Shown: positions 1 through 6,727 of the stretch, piece by piece
Numbering within the stretch: position 1 is the first letter of the stretch
Layout of the letters: each line of letters begins with the position of its first letter
NCBI RefSeq assembly: GCF_002933295.1
Contig: NZ_PSSW01000003.1
Coordinates: forward strand, 248,001-312,000
From: Marinobacter flavimaris
GTDB taxonomy: Bacteria; Pseudomonadota; Gammaproteobacteria; Pseudomonadales; Oleiphilaceae
Direction: 5' to 3'
Length of the DNA stretch: 64,000 nucleotides
Translations under genes and position numbers: made by a program
The notes under the pieces: generated by a model
Told to the model about the DNA's origin: nothing
What the model saw: the letters and a program-made list of their open reading frames with translations, nothing else
Database searches by the model: none

Positions 1-60
1 ATGGCAGAGGGTGCCATGCACCTGTGTCAGACCCTGGAGCAGGCCCGTGCCAATCTCTAG
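1..60 (+). CDS. C-terminal tail of an upstream gene, probably the periplasmic binding protein of the ABC importer
   Basis: Frame 1 is open from the window edge to a TAG at 58-60 and encodes 19 residues ending in LEQARANL. The next two genes are the permease and ATPase of a FecCD/BtuCD-type importer, and such operons usually begin with the substrate-binding lipoprotein or periplasmic protein. A C-terminus of the form 'AEGAMHLCQTL' resembles the last helix of BtuF/FepB-type proteins (usually '...RxxEGxxxLCxxL'). The assignment rests on position and this short match only, since the rest of the gene lies outside the window. Confidence 0.5.
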   Translation: MAEGAMHLCQTLEQARANL

Positions 61-1021
61 CCCTTCCAAGCCCCTCCTGATTCTGCTGCTGGCGGGCTTT
101 CTGGCGGCACTGCTCTCCGTCAGCATTGGCAGTACGTCCATCGGTTTTGGTGACACTCTGAGGGTGATCACCGGCAGTGGCACCGAGTTGCAGCAAACGC
201 TGATTCTGGAGCTGCGCCTGCCTCGCACCCTGAGCGCGTTCGCAACTGGCGGATTGCTGGCCGTGGCCGGGGCACTGATGCAGGTATTGTTGCGAAATCC
301 CCTGGCCGATCCTTATGTGTTGGGGCTTTCTGGTGGCGCGGCAGTGGGTGCGTTATTGGCCATGCTGGCCGGCGCTGCCGGTTTTCTGATATCCGGCTCC
401 GCGTTTGCAGGTGCCATGCTGGCCACCCTGCTGGTGTTTGGTTTGGCTCACGGCAGTGGCAGCTGGACCCCATCGCGGCTGTTGCTTACCGGTGTGGTGG
501 TCGCCGCCGGCTGGGGCGCCATGATTACCCTGATCCTCTCGATGACCCCGGCCAGCCGATTGCCGGGCATGCTGTATTGGTTGATGGGCGATCTTTCCCA
601 CGCCGCCACTCCGTGGCCGGGACTGATCATTCTTGTGCTCGTATGCCTGATGGTGTTTCCGCTCGGCCGGGCCCTGAACGTGCTGGCACGGGGCTCCCTG
701 CAGGCGGCGGCGCTGGGCGTTTCGGTGCGGCCACTGGAATGGTCGATCTACCTGATGGCCAGCCTGCTGACCGCAGCCGCCGTCACCATGGCCGGTTCGG
801 TTGGTTTCGTTGGCCTGGTGGTACCGCACATGTTGCGGCTGGTGCTGGGCAACGACCAGCGCCTGATTCTGCCGGCCTGCGCACTGGCGGGCGGTACGCT
901 GCTGGTGCTGGCGGATACCCTGGCGCGGGTGGTGATTGCGCCGGAGCAGTTGCCGGTTGGGGTGATCACCGCGCTGATCGGCGTCCCGACCTTCCTGTAC
1001 CTGCTGTATAGGAGCCGATGA
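47..1021 (+). CDS. FecCD-family ABC transporter permease (cobalamin or iron-chelate import)
   Basis: Inner-membrane permease that would move vitamin B12, haem or a ferric siderophore into the cytoplasm with the ATPase encoded next. The protein is almost entirely hydrophobic, with the repeated helices typical of the BtuC/FecC/FhuB family. The family segment 'LRLPRT' lies near the N-terminus, 'RNPLADPYVLGLSGGA' follows it, and 'GFVGLVVPHMLR' near residue 260 is the conserved loop that contacts the ATPase. A GTG at 11 gives 336 residues, but I prefer the GTG at 47 because the first 12 residues are not membrane-like and GGAG lies just upstream. It overlaps the previous gene by 14 bases. The substrate cannot be told from the permease. 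Confidence 0.88.
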   Translation: MPISSPSKPLLILLLAGFLAALLSVSIGSTSIGFGDTLRVITGSGTELQQTLILELRLPRTLSAFATGGLLAVAGALMQVLLRNPLADPYVLGLSGGAAVGALLAMLAGAAGFLISGSAFAGAMLATLLVFGLAHGSGSWTPSRLLLTGVVVAAGWGAMITLILSMTPASRLPGMLYWLMGDLSHAATPWPGLIILVLVCLMVFPLGRALNVLARGSLQAAALGVSVRPLEWSIYLMASLLTAAAVTMAGSVGFVGLVVPHMLRLVLGNDQRLILPACALAGGTLLVLADTLARVVIAPEQLPVGVITALIGVPTFLYLLYRSR

Positions 1022-1785
1022 TGACACGCCTGGCAACCGAAGCGCTGATTATCGACATTCCGGGCCGCAGCTCAGGCGTTCCCCTGAATCTGGCCATCGA
1101 ACCGGGACAGGTCTGGGGCGTGCTGGGCCCTAACGGTGTGGGTAAAACCACCTTGCTCCATACTCTCGCAGGATTGCGGGAGCCCAGAAGCGGAAAGCTG
1201 CTGCTTGATGGAACGCCGTTGGACGGCATCCGCCGCAAGACCGTATCGCAACGCATGGGCCTGGTATTTCAGGACCGGCAGGATGGATTCCCGGCAACGG
1301 CACTGGAAACCGCCCTGATCGGCCGCCACCCCTGGTTATCGCCTTGGCAGATGGAGAGTGGTGATGACCTCGCGATTGCTGAAAGGGCTCTAATAGAGCT
1401 GGACGTGATCCACCTGAAAGATCGCCTGGTAAACACCCTCTCCGGCGGTGAACGCCAGCGGGTAGCCATTGCTACCCTCATGACCCAAAGCCCCGAAATC
1501 TGGCTCCTGGACGAACCCACCAATCACCTGGATTTACAGCACCAGACCGCCGTTATGAAGCTGCTGCGCCAGCAGGCAGCGTGCGACCGGGGCGTGTTCA
1601 TGTGCCTCCACGACCTCAACCTGGCTGCGCGATGGTGCGACCAGATCCTCCTTCTGTACCCCGACGGTCAGGCCTGCTGGGGACCGGCCCGCGACATGCT
1701 GGTGACTTCTGCACTCGAAAGCCTGTTTGGCCAGCGTTTGCTATCTGCCGAACTGGATGGTTTTCCGGTGTTTGTGCCGGGCTGA
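1018..1785 (+). CDS. FecE/BtuD/HmuV-type ABC transporter ATP-binding protein
   Basis: Cytoplasmic ATPase that drives the FecCD permease encoded just upstream. The Walker A motif GPNGVGKTT is at residues 37-45, the ABC signature LSGGERQRVAIA at about 141-152, Walker B WLLDEPTNHLD at about 162-172, and the switch histidine in CLHDLNLAARW near 198. At 255 residues it has the normal family length. The ATG overlaps the permease stop (ATGA) and is preceded by TAGGAG, so the two are translationally coupled. The short sequence between Walker A and the signature fits BtuD/HmuV importers better than exporters. Substrate is unresolved between cobalamin, haem and siderophore. Confidence 0.9.
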   Translation: MMTRLATEALIIDIPGRSSGVPLNLAIEPGQVWGVLGPNGVGKTTLLHTLAGLREPRSGKLLLDGTPLDGIRRKTVSQRMGLVFQDRQDGFPATALETALIGRHPWLSPWQMESGDDLAIAERALIELDVIHLKDRLVNTLSGGERQRVAIATLMTQSPEIWLLDEPTNHLDLQHQTAVMKLLRQQAACDRGVFMCLHDLNLAARWCDQILLLYPDGQACWGPARDMLVTSALESLFGQRLLSAELDGFPVFVPG

Positions 1786-1855
1786 AGTGTGAGGCTTTAT
1801 CCTCGAGCCCGTTATTGGTTATATAGTCACTCAAATCCCCAACAAGGCCATCACC

Positions 1856-2206
1856 ATGACCATTGAACGTATTTCCACCAACAGCCGAATGAGCAAGATC
1901 GTAAAACACAACGGCACTGCTTACCTTTGCGGTCAGGTTGCCAAGGACCGTAACGCCGATATTCATACCCAGGTAACCGGGATGCTGGAGAAAGTGGACG
2001 AGCTGCTCGAGACCGCCGGCTCCAGCCGCGATCGAATCCTTTCGGCAACCATTTACCTGGCAGACATGGCCGATTTCAAAGCCCTGAACGAGGTGTGGGA
2101 CAACTGGGTGCCTGAAGGTACGGCGCCGGCCCGGGCCTGCGTTCAGGCTCAGATGGCGTCGCCGGAGTTGCTGGTGGAAATCTCGGTGATTGCCGCAACG
2201 TCCTGA
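1856..2206 (+). CDS. RidA/YjgF/UK114-family protein
   Basis: 116-residue protein of the RidA family, small cytoplasmic trimers. Family members either hydrolyse reactive enamine/imine intermediates (for example 2-aminoacrylate) or form divergent subfamilies of unknown substrate. The sequence shows the family pattern: an N-terminal beta strand, 'GTAYLCGQV', and near residue 93 '[11 protein letters not shown]' with the Arg that binds the substrate carboxylate in active RidA. The C-terminus 'LLVEISVIA' is typical. It stands alone between the importer and sseA with about 70-base gaps on both sides. The sequence is closer to the broader RidA subfamilies than to E. coli RidA, so enamine deaminase activity is likely but not certain. 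Confidence 0.88.
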   Translation: MTIERISTNSRMSKIVKHNGTAYLCGQVAKDRNADIHTQVTGMLEKVDELLETAGSSRDRILSATIYLADMADFKALNEVWDNWVPEGTAPARACVQAQMASPELLVEISVIAATS

Positions 2207-2282
2207 CGGCAGCCGGGAAGGTCTGGCGATTTGTCGGCCTGAGAAGTCGGCCGTTTATTTCTGGTAGGAACAGGAGCACACC

Positions 2283-3131
2283 ATGGCGTCCCCACTCGTA
2301 ACCACCGACTGGTTGCAGGAAAACCTCGATAACGAACGGTTGGTTCTTATCGACGCGAGTATGGCCACGGTTATTGGCAAGGAGCCGATCGTTTATGATC
2401 ACCCGGTGTGGATACCGGGGAGCTTCCAGATTGATCTGGAGGGAACGCTCTGCAATACGGAATCGTCCCAGCTCCATGCGTTTCCTACCGAGGAACAGTT
2501 CACTCAGGAAGTTCGCAGGCTGGGCATAACGCCTGAAAGACTGGTGGTGCTTTACGACAACCAGGGAATCTATTCCGCTCCCCGGGCCTGGTGGATTCTG
2601 CGGTCGATGGGCCTCGAACAGGTTTTCGTGCTCGATGGTGGCCTGCCACAGTGGTTGGCAGAGGGGCGTGAGACGGTGTCGGCCCCGATTAATAGTGCGG
2701 CTTCCGCCGGGAACGTGGCGGGCCGTCTGGACCGCGGACGGGTTCGGGATTCCGCCTTCGTGCTACAGCATCTGGACGACGAGCGAGTTTCGGTGATTGA
2801 TGCGAGATCCCGGGCGCGGTTCCTGGCTCAGGCCCCGGAACCCCGCCCGGGAGTGCGCGGCGGCCATATTCCGAACTCACTCAGTCTTCCGTTTACCGAG
2901 GTGCTGGATGGTTACCGGTTTAAGCCGGTCAGTGAGCTGGAGGCAAAGTTCAGGCATCTCGGTACGAACCTTCAGCCCGGAGACGGGCATCAACTGGTGT
3001 TTTCCTGCGGTTCCGGCATCACCGCCTGCATCATTCTGCTGGCGGCCGAGCTGGCCGGGTATGACCAGCTCTCTCTTTACGATGGTTCCTGGGCGGACTG
3101 GGGCAGCGACGATTCGCTGCCGGTGGCTTGA
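2283..3131 (+). CDS. sseA: 3-mercaptopyruvate/thiosulfate sulfurtransferase (rhodanese)
   Basis: Two-domain rhodanese of 282 residues that transfers sulfane sulfur from 3-mercaptopyruvate or thiosulfate to thiophilic acceptors such as cyanide or thioredoxin. The N-terminal domain is the inactive rhodanese fold. The C-terminal domain carries the catalytic loop CGSGITA with Cys242; E. coli SseA has CGSGVTA, which favours mercaptopyruvate over thiosulfate (CRxGx[RT]). 'SVIDARSRARF' at about 162 and 'GHIPNSLSLPF' at about 196 are standard rhodanese signatures. The ATG follows AGGAACAGGAG. The gene is monocistronic and converges on the cytochrome b561 gene. Confidence 0.9.
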   Translation: MASPLVTTDWLQENLDNERLVLIDASMATVIGKEPIVYDHPVWIPGSFQIDLEGTLCNTESSQLHAFPTEEQFTQEVRRLGITPERLVVLYDNQGIYSAPRAWWILRSMGLEQVFVLDGGLPQWLAEGRETVSAPINSAASAGNVAGRLDRGRVRDSAFVLQHLDDERVSVIDARSRARFLAQAPEPRPGVRGGHIPNSLSLPFTEVLDGYRFKPVSELEAKFRHLGTNLQPGDGHQLVFSCGSGITACIILLAAELAGYDQLSLYDGSWADWGSDDSLPVA

Positions 3132-3159
3132 GCCCGAGGGTTTTCCTGTATCTTGGCCG

Positions 3160-3684
3160 TCAGGCCATGCGCTTCATGATCCGGTCTCCCAGCAGGTACT
3201 GATGCGCCAGGGCAGCTGCTACGTGTACGCCAATCATGAGCCACAACACGTTGGCCAGCACTTCATGAACCTCTTCCCCGCTGTCTTCCAGCCACTCGAT
3301 TTCCGGGCCGTAGCCAAAGACTGTCCAGCCGAAAAAGGTAACAGGATCGCCTTCACCGAGGGAGGATGCGAGCCCTGACAGCGGCATCAGGATCATCAGG
3401 GCATAGAGCGCAATGTGCCCGAGCTTGGCCATGGTCGCCCATTGAGCCGGTGGTGTTATACGTGCGCGGTTAAGCCAGCGCCAGAGACCGCGAAAGATAA
3501 CCAGCCCGAAAATGGTCAGGCCCAGGGTCTGGTGCCAGGCCATAAGCGACGCATCAGAGAGTGTGTGCTCCAGGGCTTCAAACCAGACTTCGCTGGCAAG
3601 CATTACCAGCAACAAAACCGCCATTATCCAGTGCACAGCCCGGGAAACGGCACCATAGCGGTTGTCAGCGTCCATCAGTGTCAT
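3160..3684 (-). CDS. Cytochrome b561 family di-haem membrane protein
   Basis: 174-residue inner-membrane protein with four hydrophobic helices and the histidines expected of a di-haem cytochrome b561 (HW near residue 18, WHQTLG near 50, GHIALY near 89, HVAAALAHQ near 155). Prokaryotic members pass electrons from quinol to a periplasmic or membrane acceptor; CybB of E. coli is a superoxide:quinone oxidoreductase. The start has a clear AAGGAG at ideal spacing. It lies 63 bases downstream of, and in the same direction as, the small periplasmic protein at 3748-4101, and this pair diverges from a two-component system that may control it. Physiological partner unknown. Confidence 0.87.
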   Translation of the reverse strand: MTLMDADNRYGAVSRAVHWIMAVLLLVMLASEVWFEALEHTLSDASLMAWHQTLGLTIFGLVIFRGLWRWLNRARITPPAQWATMAKLGHIALYALMILMPLSGLASSLGEGDPVTFFGWTVFGYGPEIEWLEDSGEEVHEVLANVLWLMIGVHVAAALAHQYLLGDRIMKRMA

Positions 3685-3747
3685 CGCGATTCTCCTTGAT
3701 CAAAGGCTGGCGGGGCACCTCTCGGGCCCCGCGCTGGCTGTTGGTAA

Positions 3748-4101
3748 TCAGCTCCGGTGTCCGCCGCGAACCGGGGCACCGTACTGGTTGAACTCCTGCT
3801 CCCGGATCAGATTCTGCTCGGCATCTCGCAGTTGGACCCGGTATGTGCCATCCGACGTTTCCTCAACGGACACATCCACGCCCGGGCCGAAGCGTCTTAG
3901 CGCCTGGCCGTAAGCCATGATGCGCATTTCGTCGGTGCTGTATTGCTTCAGATCGGAACCCATGGATTTGCCGTGGTGGCGATTCTCGTAACGATCGTCA
4001 CAGTCACCTCGCCCGTAGTCGTCATCGGCAGACGCAAGCAGTGGCGTGGCGCCGAGTATCGCGGCGATGGAGAGAGCAGCAATGGTGGTCGTTTTCTTCA
4101 T
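3748..4101 (-). CDS. Small exported protein with PepSY-like C-terminal region
   Basis: 117-residue protein with a clear signal peptide (MKKTTTIAALSIAAILG... ending LASA). A short charged segment rich in Asp, Arg and His follows (DDDYGRGDCDDRYENRHHG). The C-terminal half, 'GVDVSVEETSDGTYRVQLRDAEQN', has the beta-hairpin pattern of PepSY-type domains. The open frame extends upstream to 4143, but the ATG at 4101 is chosen because it begins the signal peptide and follows AAGGAG. It is probably co-transcribed with cytochrome b561. Similar pairs often lie beside OmpR/HK systems, as here. The biochemical role is not known. Confidence 0.72.
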   Translation of the reverse strand: MKKTTTIAALSIAAILGATPLLASADDDYGRGDCDDRYENRHHGKSMGSDLKQYSTDEMRIMAYGQALRRFGPGVDVSVEETSDGTYRVQLRDAEQNLIREQEFNQYGAPVRGGHRS

Positions 4102-4128
4102 GGTCGAACTCCTTGGTTGGTTAAACCC

Positions 4129-4143
4129 ATGACGGAATGTCAT
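4129..4143. promoter_or_regulatory. Inverted repeat in the leader of the PepSY-like gene
   Basis: ATGAC-GGAAT-GTCAT is a perfect 5-bp inverted repeat lying 28 bases upstream of the ATG at 4101, so it probably falls in the 5' leader or near its promoter. It could be a small regulator site or chance. No function is claimed. Confidence 0.25.
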
Positions 4144-4205
4144 TGTTGGTCGGGAGTTATTCCATCAAGGAAACGTCGCAGAATTGTCTCGGTGACCCAC
4201 CGACT

Positions 4206-4240
4206 TTGTCGCAACTTGTCGCAAGGCAGGGATTTGCGAC
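4206..4240. promoter_or_regulatory. Candidate response-regulator operator (repeated TTGTCGCAA)
   Basis: TTGTCGCAA occurs at 4206-4214 and again at 4216-4224, exactly 10 bp apart, and its core GTCGCAA recurs inverted as TTGCGAC at 4234-4240. A further GTCGCA lies at 4175-4180. Tandem half-sites one helical turn apart are how OmpR/PhoB-family regulators bind. The site lies between the divergent PepSY-like/b561 genes and the OmpR-type regulator gene, so the likely ligand is that regulator. A TATAAT at 4283-4288 could be the -10 of the regulator gene. It has no good -35 at 17 bp, which fits activation. Confidence 0.55.
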
Positions 4241-4319
4241 GGTTTTTGACAAGATCGCGCCCAAGCGGGAAGTCGACTCCCCTATAATCAGGGCAGACGG
4301 TAATTCAACGGAGTAACGA

Positions 4320-5045
4320 GTGAGCGACTCTCCCACAATCCTGGTGGTCGATGACCACCGGGACATTCGAGATCTGGTCGGCCGCTATTTGCAGGAGCAT
4401 GGCCTGCGCGTGCTGCTGGCGGATGGCGGCGATGCCTTGAAGCGCCAGTTGCGACAGCACTCCATCGACCTGGTTGTGCTGGACATCATGATGCCCGGGG
4501 ACGATGGCCTCACGCTCTGCCGTTACCTTCGTGAGCACACCGAGTTGCCTGTTATTCTGCTTACAGCCATGAGCGAGGAAACCGATCGCATTGTCGGCCT
4601 CGAAATGGGCGCCGACGATTACCTCACCAAACCCTTTAACCCCCGGGAGTTGTTGGCCCGCATAAAAGCAGTTCTGCGCCGTACCACAGCGCTGCCACCG
4701 CAACGCAGCCCCATGGCCGGGCAGTCCCTGACGTTCGAGGGCTGGACGCTGGACGTCGACCGCCATCAACTCATCGATCCGGAAGGTGTCGAGGTGTCGT
4801 TGAGTACCGCCGAGTACAAGCTTCTGCTCGCCTTCCTTGAGCACGCCGGCCGCGTGTTGTCCCGTGATCAGCTGATGGACCTGACCCTCGGCAGAGAGGC
4901 GGATGCCTTTGATCGAAGCATTGATAATCATGTCAGCCGCCTGCGCCGAAAGATCGACCCGGATGCCCGCAGCCCCAGGCTGATCAAGACCATCTGGGGC
5001 GGTGGCTACCAGTGGATTGCTGCGGTCGAAGGGGCTGAACAATGA
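4320..5045 (+). CDS. OmpR-family response regulator
   Basis: 241-residue DNA-binding response regulator. The receiver domain (about 1-120) has the acidic pair D11-D12, phospho-acceptor D55 in VVLDIMMPG and K104 in YLTKPF. A winged-helix effector domain follows (about 140-235), ending in 'IKTIWGGGYQW'. The start is a GTG after GGAGTAACGA. It overlaps the sensor kinase gene by 4 bases, so they form one operon. Given the repeated GTCGCAA sites upstream, it probably regulates itself and the divergent PepSY-like/b561 pair. The signal is unknown and depends on the kinase's unusual loop. Confidence 0.92.
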   Translation: MSDSPTILVVDDHRDIRDLVGRYLQEHGLRVLLADGGDALKRQLRQHSIDLVVLDIMMPGDDGLTLCRYLREHTELPVILLTAMSEETDRIVGLEMGADDYLTKPFNPRELLARIKAVLRRTTALPPQRSPMAGQSLTFEGWTLDVDRHQLIDPEGVEVSLSTAEYKLLLAFLEHAGRVLSRDQLMDLTLGREADAFDRSIDNHVSRLRRKIDPDARSPRLIKTIWGGGYQWIAAVEGAEQ

Positions 5046-6460
5046 GACTGTGGCCACGGCGCGCCGGTGGGCAGCTGGCGCTGTTATTGATTCTGGTGCT
5101 GCTGGTGGCCCAGGTTATCACCATCGTTATTCTGGCGGGTGAGCGCCAGGGAGCGTTGCGCAGTGCCAGTCTGGAACACGTCCTCCAGCGGGTGGCCGAT
5201 GGCTATACCCTGGCCGATACCACGGACCCGGAACGGCAGGAGCGAATTCTGCGGGCACTCTCCAGCCCGACTCTGCGGCTTTCGATCGATCCTGCGCCCT
5301 ATCTGACCGAGGATCGGGCCTCCGGCATGACGCGCCGGCTGGCCAAGGAATTGGAACTGCCGGTGGAGCAGGTTCGGACAGCCATGGAGGCTGACGAAGA
5401 CAATTGCATGCCGGATCGCGATGAACATCGGGACCGTGAACGGCATGACGATGAAGATGATGAGCACCACGAGTATGAAGAACACCGTGACGAGGACGAC
5501 CATCGGGATGACCGGCACGAATGCCCCCCGGTCCTGGGGGTTTCCCTGGCCTTGTCCTCCGGCCAATGGTTCAATGCTCGGGCCCGACCACCAGCGCCCT
5601 CCTGGTTGTGGTTGAAGGCTACGCTCACCAGCGTAGGGATTACCGCTGTGCTGCTCACGCTGACCTTGTTGCTGGCGGTTCGTCGAATCCTGCAGCCAAT
5701 GAACGAGTTGAGCCTGGCAGCCCACGCGTTCGGGCGGGGAGAGAAAGTCCGGGTTCCTGAAAAGGGACCGGAGGATGTTCGTGAGGTTACCCGCGCCTTC
5801 AACCAGATGCAGGATCAGGTTGGCCGCGCCCAGGAAGACCGGGCAAGGCTGCTGGCGGCTCTCGCTCACGACCTGAGGACACCCATTACCTCCATGCGGC
5901 TGCGGGTTGAAATGCTGCCGGAAGGTGAGGACAGGGACCGTCTTCTCGATTCCCTCAGGGAAATGCAGCATCTTGCCGAAGCTACCCTCGATTTCATCCG
6001 GGGCACCACCACCGAACAGCACCGTCGCTATGATCTGGCGACCCTGCTGGACAGCCTGTGTGGTGATCTCCAGGAAATGGGCTTGGCGGTGCACTGCGAT
6101 GACAGCCCGAGATGTGTACTCCAGGGGCAGCCTGAAGCCGTCAAACGTGCCCTGCGTAATTTGATTGAGAACGCGGTTAATTATGGCGACCAGGCGGAAG
6201 TAACACTGGCAACCACAGACACAGAAGCGGTTGTCACGATTGTTGATCAGGGGCCGGGTATTCTGGAGGCGGACCGGGAACGGGTTTTTGAACCCTTCTA
6301 TCGGCTGGAACACTCACGCAGCCGCGAAACCGGTGGCGCAGGCCTGGGCCTGGCTATCGCCCGCACCCTGATTCGGGGGATGGGTGGCGATATCCGGCTG
6401 GGTGCTGGCCCGGGAGGTCAGGGCCTGCAGGTTTCGGTGACCTTGCCCAAAACCAGGTAG
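5042..6460 (+). CDS. Sensor histidine kinase with His/Asp/Glu-rich periplasmic loop
   Basis: 472-residue inner-membrane kinase paired with the regulator upstream. It has a first membrane helix at about 11-33 and a periplasmic domain to about 185. The second helix at about 186-210 is followed by HAMP, HisKA with phospho-acceptor H276 in LAHDLRTPI, and a HATPase domain (NLIENAVNYG, DQGPGI, GGAGLGLAIA). The periplasmic domain contains a striking stretch, residues 123-160, made almost only of Asp, Glu, Arg and seven His, bracketed by Cys122 and Cys161. Such a loop suggests binding of a divalent metal or of a cationic ligand, which is inference. The remaining domains are complete, so the kinase looks functional. 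Confidence 0.92.
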   Translation: MRLWPRRAGGQLALLLILVLLVAQVITIVILAGERQGALRSASLEHVLQRVADGYTLADTTDPERQERILRALSSPTLRLSIDPAPYLTEDRASGMTRRLAKELELPVEQVRTAMEADEDNCMPDRDEHRDRERHDDEDDEHHEYEEHRDEDDHRDDRHECPPVLGVSLALSSGQWFNARARPPAPSWLWLKATLTSVGITAVLLTLTLLLAVRRILQPMNELSLAAHAFGRGEKVRVPEKGPEDVREVTRAFNQMQDQVGRAQEDRARLLAALAHDLRTPITSMRLRVEMLPEGEDRDRLLDSLREMQHLAEATLDFIRGTTTEQHRRYDLATLLDSLCGDLQEMGLAVHCDDSPRCVLQGQPEAVKRALRNLIENAVNYGDQAEVTLATTDTEAVVTIVDQGPGILEADRERVFEPFYRLEHSRSRETGGAGLGLAIARTLIRGMGGDIRLGAGPGGQGLQVSVTLPKTR

Positions 6461-6466
6461 GGCCTG

Positions 6467-6697
6467 TCAGAACAGCACTTCGGCACGGGCAAACCCCAGG
6501 GCGTCGAGTGCCTCGACGGTCGCATCCAGGTTTGCGTAGCTGCAGACATGATCGTCGTCTGAGATCAGGAAAAAGGTCTTTCCTTCAATATCCTTAAAAA
6601 GTATGACCCATTCGTGCGCATTCGAGGGGGATCGTACGATTTTCACGGAATCAACACGGTTTTCTTCCCGACGGGCTTTAATTTCATGCTTTTTCAT
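6467..6697 (-). CDS. Hypothetical 76-residue protein
   Basis: Small, charged, soluble protein beginning MKKHEIKARREENR, with a predicted beta-rich middle (HEWVILFKDIEGKTFFLISDDD) and a helical C-terminus (ATVEALDALGF). I do not recognise a named family. It is probably a real gene: it has a purine-rich sequence AGAGAAGAAG before the ATG, fills the gap between convergent kinase and ArnT-like genes exactly, and its composition is protein-like with no long antisense competitor. It could be co-transcribed with the ArnT-like operon, since it lies 30 bases downstream of that operon's last gene in the same direction. Confidence 0.6.
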   Translation of the reverse strand: MKKHEIKARREENRVDSVKIVRSPSNAHEWVILFKDIEGKTFFLISDDDHVCSYANLDATVEALDALGFARAEVLF

Positions 6698-6727
6698 CGT
6701 TTCTTCTTCTCTTAATCCCTCGCCAGC

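Noticed and set aside
2230..2262. Possible terminator after RidA (GGCC...GGCC with T-rich sequence)
   Set aside because: The stem would be only 4 bp and the T-rich stretch is interrupted, so it is too weak to list.
5084..6313. Long antisense frame of 409 codons opposite the sensor kinase
   Set aside because: It is a shadow of GC-rich codon use. It lacks a ribosome site and recognisable domains, and the sense frame is a complete kinase.
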